NCBI RefSeq assembly: GCF_004345325.1
Contig: NZ_SLVJ01000010.1
Span: 62,001-126,000 of the forward strand
Direction: 5' to 3'
DNA from: Acinetobacter calcoaceticus
GTDB taxonomy: Bacteria; Pseudomonadota; Gammaproteobacteria; Pseudomonadales; Moraxellaceae
DNA length: 64,000 nt
Shown: one piece after another, positions 28,889 through 36,329 of the stretch
Layout of the letters: each line of letters starts with the position of its first letter
Position numbering within the stretch: the first letter of the stretch is position 1
The notes under the pieces: model-generated
The model's database searches: none
The model's input: the letters and a program-made list of their open reading frames with translations, nothing else
What the model was told of the DNA's origin: nothing
Position numbers and translations under genes: made by a program

Positions 28889-31800
28889 CTAGAGCGACTT
28901 TTTCTTTAACTTCAGTGCCAATTTTTCCACGCCACCCAGTACAAAGACGAAGAAGACAGGTACAAAGAACACCGCCAGAATGGTGGCGCTGATCATGCCG
29001 CCAAATACCCCAGTACCAATTGCATGCTGGGTTTCCGAACTGGCACCTGTGGCAAAGACCAATGGGATCACCCCACAGGTAAAGGCCAAAGAGGTCATCA
29101 AGATCGGACGCAAACGCAGTTTGGCCGCAGCCACTGAAGCTTCGATCAGGGTCATACCCTCTTCTTTCAGCATCTTGGCAAACTCAACGATCAAGATCGC
29201 ATTCTTTGCCGACAAGCCAATAATAGTAATCAAACCGACTTTAAAGAAGATATCATTCGGCAAACCGCGAATCATCAAGGCCAATACCGCACCTAAGATG
29301 CCCAGTGGTACCACCATCATCACCGAAATCGGGATCGACCAACTTTCATACAGTGCTGCCAACACCAAGAACACCACCAACATCGACAAGCTTAATAAGA
29401 ATGTGGTTTGTGCCTCAGACTCCTTCTCCTGCAACGACTGTCCAGTCCATTCAATCCCGATTCCTTGCGGTAATTGCTTGGCCAAACGTTCCATTTCCAA
29501 CATCGCATCACCCGTTGATACATGGGCTTGACCTTCACCGGCAATGCTCAAGGATGGGCGACCATTGTAACGATTAAATTGTTGCGGTGATTGCGTCCAT
29601 ACCGGTGTGACGATCTCCGACAACTTGACCAATTTGCCGCTACTGCTAATCACATTGAGGTTTAAGATATCTTGCGGTTTCATCCGCGAGGCACTGTCCA
29701 CCTGTACGATCACTTGCTGCATACGACCTTGATTTGGAAAGTCATTCACATAGGTTGAACCCAATGATGCTGAAATGGTGTCGGTGATCTCATCAAAACT
29801 CACCCCCAAAGCTTCGGCCTTGTCACGGTCAATTTTCAAATCAACATTGCTGCCCGGTGGCAAACCTTCGGGATAGACCATGGCCAACAGATCACTCTTG
29901 GCCGCCAAAGCCAAAAGCTGTGCTTGGGCTTGGTACAAGGCCTGTGTGCCCAAATTGGCTCGATCTTGCAGACGTAAACTAAAGCCTGAGGTCGAACCCA
30001 TTTCCTCAATCGCTGGCGGCAATACCGACATGATCAAACCTTCATTGGTCTGGGTCATGGCCTCAGTGGCTGCGGCGACTTCATCTGCGGCACTGCTATT
30101 ACGCTCACTAAAGTCCTTGAGATTGGTAAAGGCAATCGCGGTGTTTTGTCCTGAACCACTAAAACCAAAGCCCAACACTGAGATATTTTCTTTAATGTCT
30201 TCACGCTGACCCAAATGTGTTTCAAATTGCTTGACCACATCTAAGGTGCGCTGCTGTGTTGCATCGGCAGGCAATTGAAATGACGTAATAAATGAACCCT
30301 GATCTTCATCTGGCAAAAACGCCGTTGGGATCAACTTAAACATCCACGCCGTCAACCCCACCAGCACCACAAACACCGCCAATACAGGCACCATATAGCG
30401 CAGCAACTTAAACAGGATCACTTCATAACCACGGTTCAGTTTGTCAAAACTGCGGTCAAACCAAGCAAAGAAACCTTTTTTCTGATGATTGGGCTGCAAT
30501 GGTCTGAGCATGGTGGCACACAGTGCAGGAGTCAGGGTCAAGGCCAAAAAGGCCGAGAATAAAATCGACACCGACATCGTTACGGTAAATTGCCGATAGA
30601 TGATGCCAACTGAACCACTGGCAAAGGCCATCGGTAAAAATACTGCGGCCAACACCAAAGTAATCCCAATAATTGGACTGGAGATTTCCTTCATGGCTTT
30701 CGAGGTCGCCTCTACTGGACTCAAGCCCTCGGTGGCCATGATCCGTTCTACATTTTCAACCACCACAATGGCATCATCGACGATAATCCCGATGGCCAAG
30801 ACCATTCCAAACATGGTCAATACATTGATCGAATAGCCAAACAGTAACATCACCGCAAAGGTGCCCAGCAAGGCAATCGGTGCCACGATCGACGGAATTA
30901 GGGTATATCGCACATTGTGTAAAAATGCATACATCACGATAAACACCAGCGCCATCGCCTCTAACAAGGTCATGATGACTTTTTCGATCGAGACTTTGAC
31001 AAAGGGTGCAGTGTCATAGGGGATCGAATACTGCATGCCCTTGGGTAAGGACAGGCTCAGTTGATCTACTTTGGCACGTACCGCCTCAGAGGTCTTGACC
31101 GCATTGGCACCCGGACTCATTTGCACCGCCAGTGCGGTCGCTGGTTTACCATTTTCTAAAATCGAATAACTATAGGTTTGTGCGCCCAATTCTACCCGTG
31201 CCACATCCGAGAGCTTGACCTGTGCTCCAGCATTGTTGGCGCGGAGACTGATATTTTCAAACTGCTCTACCGTGGTCAATTGACCCTGTGCGGTTAAGGG
31301 TAAAGTCACCATCTGTCCATTGACTGCGGGCAGATCACCGACGCGTCCCGGCGAAATCGGGGTATTTTGTTTTTGAATAGCGTTGGTCACATCACGCATC
31401 GACAGCTGATATGCGACCAAACGATTCGGATCAACCCAAATCCGCATCGCCTTTTCAGCACCAAAAGACTCGATTCGACCAACCCCTTCAGTCCGTTTCA
31501 GGTCTTCAACCACATTTCGGACTAAATAATCGCTGAGATCGATTTCAGAATATTGATTATTCGGAGAATGAATCCCGACCATCATCAAAAATCCTGAAGA
31601 TGCCGCCTCAATGATCAAGCCTTGTTGACGAACCGCTTGTGGCAAACGTGGCTCTACACTTTTAAGTTTGTTCTGTACATCGACCTGTGCCATTTCCGGA
31701 TCTGTTCCCGGCTTAAAAGTCGCGGTGATGCTGGCACTGCCAGAAGAATCAGACGAGGCACTGAAATAGAGTAGGTTTTTCACCCCGGACAATTCACGCT

Positions 31801-31999
31801 CAATCAATGAGACTACACTGTCATTCAATGTTTCAGGCGTCGCTCCCGGATAGGTCGCATAAATACTGATCTGCGGCGGTGCCACAGAGGGAAAACGGGC
31901 GATCGGTAACTTGGGGATACTCAACACCCCAAACAAGATGATGAACAGCGCAATCACCCAAGCAAAAATGGGTCGCCGTATAAAGAATTGCGACATCAT
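28889..31999 (-). CDS. adeB: AdeB-like RND multidrug efflux permease
   Basis: 1036-residue HAE1-type RND pump (AcrB family) that would expel aminoglycosides, tetracyclines, fluoroquinolones and other amphiphiles using the proton gradient. The sequence tracks A. baumannii AdeB closely: MMSQFFIRRP start, FPSVAPPQIS, VQNKLKSVEPRLPQAVRQQG, the TM4 relay IIVDDAIVVVENVERIMATEG (about 405), KKGFFAWFDRSFDKLNRGYE in the central loop, and GASSETQHAIGTGVFGGM near the end. It overlaps adeA by four bases. The symbol is by resemblance; substrates may differ in this species. Confidence 0.92.
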   Translation of the reverse strand: MMSQFFIRRPIFAWVIALFIILFGVLSIPKLPIARFPSVAPPQISIYATYPGATPETLNDSVVSLIERELSGVKNLLYFSASSDSSGSASITATFKPGTDPEMAQVDVQNKLKSVEPRLPQAVRQQGLIIEAASSGFLMMVGIHSPNNQYSEIDLSDYLVRNVVEDLKRTEGVGRIESFGAEKAMRIWVDPNRLVAYQLSMRDVTNAIQKQNTPISPGRVGDLPAVNGQMVTLPLTAQGQLTTVEQFENISLRANNAGAQVKLSDVARVELGAQTYSYSILENGKPATALAVQMSPGANAVKTSEAVRAKVDQLSLSLPKGMQYSIPYDTAPFVKVSIEKVIMTLLEAMALVFIVMYAFLHNVRYTLIPSIVAPIALLGTFAVMLLFGYSINVLTMFGMVLAIGIIVDDAIVVVENVERIMATEGLSPVEATSKAMKEISSPIIGITLVLAAVFLPMAFASGSVGIIYRQFTVTMSVSILFSAFLALTLTPALCATMLRPLQPNHQKKGFFAWFDRSFDKLNRGYEVILFKLLRYMVPVLAVFVVLVGLTAWMFKLIPTAFLPDEDQGSFITSFQLPADATQQRTLDVVKQFETHLGQREDIKENISVLGFGFSGSGQNTAIAFTNLKDFSERNSSAADEVAAATEAMTQTNEGLIMSVLPPAIEEMGSTSGFSLRLQDRANLGTQALYQAQAQLLALAAKSDLLAMVYPEGLPPGSNVDLKIDRDKAEALGVSFDEITDTISASLGSTYVNDFPNQGRMQQVIVQVDSASRMKPQDILNLNVISSSGKLVKLSEIVTPVWTQSPQQFNRYNGRPSLSIAGEGQAHVSTGDAMLEMERLAKQLPQGIGIEWTGQSLQEKESEAQTTFLLSLSMLVVFLVLAALYESWSIPISVMMVVPLGILGAVLALMIRGLPNDIFFKVGLITIIGLSAKNAILIVEFAKMLKEEGMTLIEASVAAAKLRLRPILMTSLAFTCGVIPLVFATGASSETQHAIGTGVFGGMISATILAVFFVPVFFVFVLGGVEKLALKLKKKSL

Positions 32000-33207
32000 A
32001 GTTTCACCTCAGCCTGTACCGCTGATGCTGCTTGGTGCTGCGTGCTGCTGACTGGGACTGCGAGCGGTTTGGCTTTCCATTCTGAGATTTGTAGTTTTTG
32101 CTCAGGCAAGATCCGTTCATGCCCTTCGACCACCACGCGCTCACCGGCTTTCAATCCTGTACGAATCACATAAGCCCCTTGATAGGCTTGACCCAGTTCG
32201 ATCGGACGGATTTCAGCTTGTTGTTTTTGATTGATCACGGTGATTTGCGGTTGCCCCGTGACATCACGTTGAATGGCTTGTTCAGGCAACAACAGCGCAT
32301 TGGGCACCGAAGCACGATTCAAGCTGACCCGCACATACATGCCCGGCAGCAATTTACGTTGTGGATTGTCCACCAACACACGAATGGTCACATCCCCTGT
32401 GTCAGGATCAACACTGGTATCTGAAAACAGGATTTTTCCTGTCACTGGATAAGGCTTGCCCTGACTATTGAGGATTTGCACCGCTGACAAGGCATTGGTC
32501 TGTAAAGCCCCACTGTTTAAATGCTCTTGTAATTGTTCATACTCAGCCACCGACTGCTTCACATCGACATAGACCTTATCGATTTGTTGCACCACGGCCA
32601 TGGCATTACTGTCATTGCTGTTAACCAAGGCGCCTTCGGTAACCAATATCTTACCGATTCGACCTGAAATCGGCGCTCGCACCGTGGCGTATTTGAGATT
32701 GAGATTTTGACGGGTCAGGTTGGCGCGCATTTGCGCCACTTCGGCAATGGCTTGCTGATAGGCCGCTTCAGTATTGGCATAATCTTGTTTACTGATCGCA
32801 TTTGACGGTAGCAATTGTGCATAACGATCCAGTTGCGACTTTAAGCGTTTCACTTCAGCTTGTGCCTTGCTGAGATTGGCGGCAAAGCTGTTGACATCGG
32901 CTTGGAAAATATCTGCATTGATTTTAAATAAGGCTTGGCCGGCGTTGACTTCACTGCCTTGATTAAACAACACTTGCTCGATAATCCCCCCGACTTGCGG
33001 GCGTATTTCTGAGACCCGATAGGCTTGAACCCGTGCCGGAAGATTTTCAATAAAATTCACATCTTGATGCTGCGCTGTGGTCACACTCACCCTTGCCATC
33101 GCGGCACCTTGATTTTTTTCATCTGCGTTTGACTCGGATTGACTACATCCTCCAAGGAGTACCAATCCTAAAAATAGAGGAAGTAAAATAAAACGCGGCT
33201 TCGACAT
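31996..33207 (-). CDS. adeA: AdeA-like membrane fusion lipoprotein
   Basis: 403 residues from ATG 33207. Lipoprotein signal with lipobox LGGC. The periplasmic adaptor has family landmarks RVQAYRVSEIRPQVGGIIEQ (about 65-85), a coiled-coil hairpin (about 105-170) with LLPSNAISKQDYANTEAAY, the barrel segment YATVRAPISGRIGKILVTEGALV, and ERKLLPGMYVRVSLNRASVP-like text (here QRKLLPGMYVRVSLN). It matches AdeA of A. baumannii through most of its length. It is co-transcribed with adeB and divergent from adeR. Confidence 0.91.
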   Translation of the reverse strand: MSKPRFILLPLFLGLVLLGGCSQSESNADEKNQGAAMARVSVTTAQHQDVNFIENLPARVQAYRVSEIRPQVGGIIEQVLFNQGSEVNAGQALFKINADIFQADVNSFAANLSKAQAEVKRLKSQLDRYAQLLPSNAISKQDYANTEAAYQQAIAEVAQMRANLTRQNLNLKYATVRAPISGRIGKILVTEGALVNSNDSNAMAVVQQIDKVYVDVKQSVAEYEQLQEHLNSGALQTNALSAVQILNSQGKPYPVTGKILFSDTSVDPDTGDVTIRVLVDNPQRKLLPGMYVRVSLNRASVPNALLLPEQAIQRDVTGQPQITVINQKQQAEIRPIELGQAYQGAYVIRTGLKAGERVVVEGHERILPEQKLQISEWKAKPLAVPVSSTQHQAASAVQAEVKL

Positions 33208-33269
33208 GACGCAAGTCCAAAATTCTGATTGCAGCATTATTCCCTAAATCAATGTAGAGCGGGTGACGA

Positions 33270-33290
33270 GATTGTGGAAATCGTATGGAG
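33270..33290. promoter_or_regulatory. Candidate AdeR-binding direct repeat
   Basis: GATTGTGGAA and TCGTATGGAG are separated by one base (11-base period) in the adeA-adeR intergenic region. From memory, AdeR of A. baumannii binds a 10-base direct repeat AAGTGTGGAG with a 1-base spacer between adeR and adeA; each half here matches 7 of 10. Inferred. Confidence 0.5.
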
Positions 33291-33392
33291 GACAGAAAAA
33301 CACGAAAAATATGCCTGAACTGGGTGAAATTTTGCAGGTCATTTGGCGCAAAAATCGATTATGCTAGGTCAACGATTAATAACATAAGTAAC

Positions 33393-34175
33393 ATGATTCA
33401 TCCAACATTCGTCAATGATCATCGCGCCAAAGTGATTTTGGTGGTGGAAGATGATTATGATATCGGCGACATCGTCGAAAATTATTTAAAAAAATCCGAT
33501 TTTCAAGTTAAACGAGCCATGAATGGCAAGCAAGCTTTGGACATCTTAGGCTTTTCAGCCATCGACTTGGTGATCTTGGATGTCAAACTGCCAGTTCAGA
33601 GCGGTTGGGAGGTGCTGACCACCCTACGGCAGAGCAAACAAACCCCAGTGATTATGTTGACCGCACTGGATCAGGAAATCGACAAGGTGATGGCACTGCG
33701 GATCGGCGCTGATGATTTTGTGGTGAAACCTTTCAATCCCAATGAGTTGGTGGCGCGGGTTGAAGCTGTGCTCAGAAGAACCACGGCCTCTATGCCACAA
33801 CCACTCACGCACAGCATCATTCGTTTTAAAAATATTGAGATCAATACCGAAAACCACTGTGTCTCGGTAAAGCACATCAGCACGGTCGATGCGAGCATTG
33901 CAACAGATGAATCTGAAGATCACTTCGCGCTTAAAAATGTCACGCTCAATCTGACCTTAACCGAATACAAGATTCTGTTATTGATGGTGAATCAGCCCTA
34001 TAAAGTCTTTAGCCGTAGCGAATTGATGCTGCAATGCCTCCCCGATCGCGATGCATTGGAACGCACGGTGGACAGTCATGTCAGCAAACTACGCAAAAAA
34101 CTCGAAGATCATCAACTCTATGATCTCTTGATAAATGTGCGCGGTGTTGGTTATCGTTTGGAACAACCACAATGA
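33393..34175 (+). CDS. adeR: AdeR-like OmpR-family response regulator
   Basis: 260 residues from ATG 33393, which places the receiver start and the phosphoacceptor Asp63 as in A. baumannii AdeR. The receiver domain spans about 12-130 (ILVVEDDYDIG acidic pocket; VILDVKLP with Asp63; MLTALDQ; VVKPFNPNE). The OmpR/PhoB winged helix spans about 165-258 (LTLTEYKILLLMVNQPYKVFSRSEL; RTVDSHVSKLRKKLE; VRGVGYRLEQP). It is expected to activate adeAB. An in-frame upstream extension to 33285 is unlikely because it covers the candidate operator. Confidence 0.92.
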   Translation: MIHPTFVNDHRAKVILVVEDDYDIGDIVENYLKKSDFQVKRAMNGKQALDILGFSAIDLVILDVKLPVQSGWEVLTTLRQSKQTPVIMLTALDQEIDKVMALRIGADDFVVKPFNPNELVARVEAVLRRTTASMPQPLTHSIIRFKNIEINTENHCVSVKHISTVDASIATDESEDHFALKNVTLNLTLTEYKILLLMVNQPYKVFSRSELMLQCLPDRDALERTVDSHVSKLRKKLEDHQLYDLLINVRGVGYRLEQPQ

Positions 34176-34259
34176 GTCAACCATGCACGATGGACAATCG
34201 GTGATGAGCAACCCATGTTGAGTGACATACGATGAGCGACCTACAAAGAGCAACCAGCA

Positions 34260-35351
34260 ATGAACAACAATAGTATTAGTCGACAACTGATCCTAACCAT
34301 GGTCAAGGTCAGTCTGATCACCACTTTTGTCTCTTTTGCAACGGCCTACCTGCTCTACACACTGGGACTCGAATTCGACATTATCAGCATGGAAGAACTC
34401 AACAACGATCATTTCAATCTCGTCGATCTGAGTTGGTTCATTTTGGTGACCTTGTCCGGTTTGATCATTTCGATCTTGTTGGGTATACGTTTATCACGGC
34501 GATTTTTAGCGCCAATTCAGTCTTTGGCTGCATCCGCCATGCACATTCGCCAAGGCAATCTCAGTGCCAGAGCCGAGATTAATCCAGGTACGGCTTTATC
34601 TGAACTCAGTACGCTGATTCAAGATTTTAATGCCATGGCAACACAACTTGAACTCTCGGTCGAAAATGCCTCGATTTGGAATGCCGCCATCGCGCATGAG
34701 CTAAGAACCCCAGTGACCATTTTACAGGGGCGTTTACATGGCATCATCGATGGGGTGTTCGACGCAAATGAAGTATTGTTTAAAGATTTGCTGCGACAAG
34801 TTGAACAATTGTCTTTGCTGATTGAGGACTTACGCACTTTAAGTTTGGCAGACAATCAACAACTTCGTCTCAACTTTGGCTATAGCGAATTACATCAAGT
34901 CATCGAGCAGTCGATCGATAGTTATCAAAGCCGATTTAATCAAGCTGGGCTAAAAATCCAAGCCAACCTCAGTGATGAACAATGTTACTGCGACTCAAAG
35001 CGCATCGAACAAGTACTCAATGCCTTGTTTGAAAATGCAGTTCGTTATGCCCAACCCGGCCTGCTCAAGATCAGCAGTAAAAAGATCAATCAAGATTGGT
35101 TATTGCAGCTTGAAGATGAAGGCCCGGGTATTCCTGAGCATCACATCCCTTATTTATTTGATTCGTTCTATCGTATCGAGCAATCGCGTGGCAAAGATTT
35201 TGGTGGGACTGGACTCGGTCTGGCTGTGGTGCAAGCGATTGTGCATGCCCATCAAGGCTATATCACGTACTCCCGTTCCAAAACACTCGGGGGTAGTTGC
35301 TTTAGTATCAATATTCGAGCGGAGCAACCTGCCGCCATCGACAATGATTAG
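34260..35351 (+). CDS. adeS: AdeS-like sensor histidine kinase
   Basis: 363 residues. TM1 is at about 13-35 and TM2 at about 57-77 with a short periplasmic loop. HAMP domain about 78-130; dimerisation helix with AIAHELRTPVTILQG, phospho-acceptor His146. The ATPase domain has N-box NALFENAVRYA, G1 DEGPGIPEHH, F-box and G2 GGTGLGLAVV. It partners AdeR, 84 bases upstream. The gap between the two genes contains degenerate repeats of ATGAGCAACC, and several ATGs in it could create short leader peptides. No disabling mutation is visible. Confidence 0.92.
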   Translation: MNNNSISRQLILTMVKVSLITTFVSFATAYLLYTLGLEFDIISMEELNNDHFNLVDLSWFILVTLSGLIISILLGIRLSRRFLAPIQSLAASAMHIRQGNLSARAEINPGTALSELSTLIQDFNAMATQLELSVENASIWNAAIAHELRTPVTILQGRLHGIIDGVFDANEVLFKDLLRQVEQLSLLIEDLRTLSLADNQQLRLNFGYSELHQVIEQSIDSYQSRFNQAGLKIQANLSDEQCYCDSKRIEQVLNALFENAVRYAQPGLLKISSKKINQDWLLQLEDEGPGIPEHHIPYLFDSFYRIEQSRGKDFGGTGLGLAVVQAIVHAHQGYITYSRSKTLGGSCFSINIRAEQPAAIDND

Positions 35352-35625
35352 TGCGCGCTTAGACCCTTTTTAGACAAACTACTCTTTAGTCAAATTGATT
35401 TTTAGTCAGACTCTTTTTAAGCAACTGCTGACTCAGGCCATAGACGCTATAACGAAAACTTTATACATTTAACACCATGAGCATTCTTATATTACATAGC
35501 ATCATGCTAGACGACTTAATTAAAATACCCAGCGCACAGCGACAGTCACAATAATCAAAATAGATTGAACAACATTAACAAACATCGACAAATATTGAAA
35601 AACATCGACCAACATATATTCAAGG

Positions 35626-36171
35626 ATGAAGGATATGAAGCAGTCAGCATTAATTCCCAATATTCAACTCAGCGAGGTTTATGATCAGAAATATATCAAA
35701 GCCGACTTACATTATGAGGCATTTGCCAAATTGGCCCGATTTTATGACTTTAATATGCCCATACACACCCATCAGGGATATTATCAAATTCATTATCTAA
35801 GTCGGGGTCAATTGCGCTTTATATTGGATGGGATTGAATATCAATCTGCAGCACCGGTATGTTTCTTTAGCCCACCAAATACCGTGCATGGGTTTAAGGC
35901 TGAACATGATTGCGAAGGCCATGTCTTAACCATAGCGCAAGATTTGCTCACGGATTTACTCGCCTGCACTCATGACAGCGCATTACTGATCCCACGATGT
36001 ATACAACAGCAACATCTCAGCGGTATAAATCAAGACCTGCTGCTGTATATCGCACAGTTGTTTATTCAAATGCAGAATGTACATAAAAATAATCATCGAC
36101 CCCTGCGCGAAACCCGCCTGAAATGTTTGAGCAGTTTAATCATATCGCACATTATTACTTTGGCCCGATGA
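35626..36171 (+). pseudogene. AraC-family regulator lacking its DNA-binding domain (HpaA-like N-terminal half)
   Basis: 181 residues (ATG 35626, or the second Met at 35635). The sequence from about 20 to 150 is the AraC-type cupin sensor domain (HTHQGYYQIHYLSRGQLRFILDG; FFSPPNTVHGF) as in 4-hydroxyphenylacetate regulators of the HpaA type, which are about 290-300 residues. Here the frame ends just after the linker helix (SLIISHIITLAR) and a terminator follows within 35 bases, so both helix-turn-helix motifs are absent. It is either a truncated remnant or a stand-alone sensor domain that could titrate a partner. No hpa catabolic genes are in the window. Confidence 0.7.
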
Positions 36172-36199
36172 GCCTAAACCGATATTGCCGCACTCAAAA

Positions 36200-36230
36200 A
36201 AAATGCCCGAACTTTATTCGGGCATTTTGT
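36200..36230. terminator. Bidirectional terminator
   Basis: ATGCCCGAA / TTCGGGCAT stem with an A run on one side and TTTT on the other. It serves the truncated regulator (+) and possibly the nuclease gene (-). Confidence 0.85.
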
Positions 36231-36329
36231 TCTGCACTCAAATCCCAATCTAAAAAGATTAACGCTGAGCGGATTGTTGCTTACTTCTTGATTTTTATTT
36301 CGTGTTTCTTGTTTCGTGTTGCTTATTGC

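Noticed and set aside
28980..29531. 183-codon frame antisense to adeB
   Set aside because: Shadow frame with no start signal; composition follows the opposite-strand codons.
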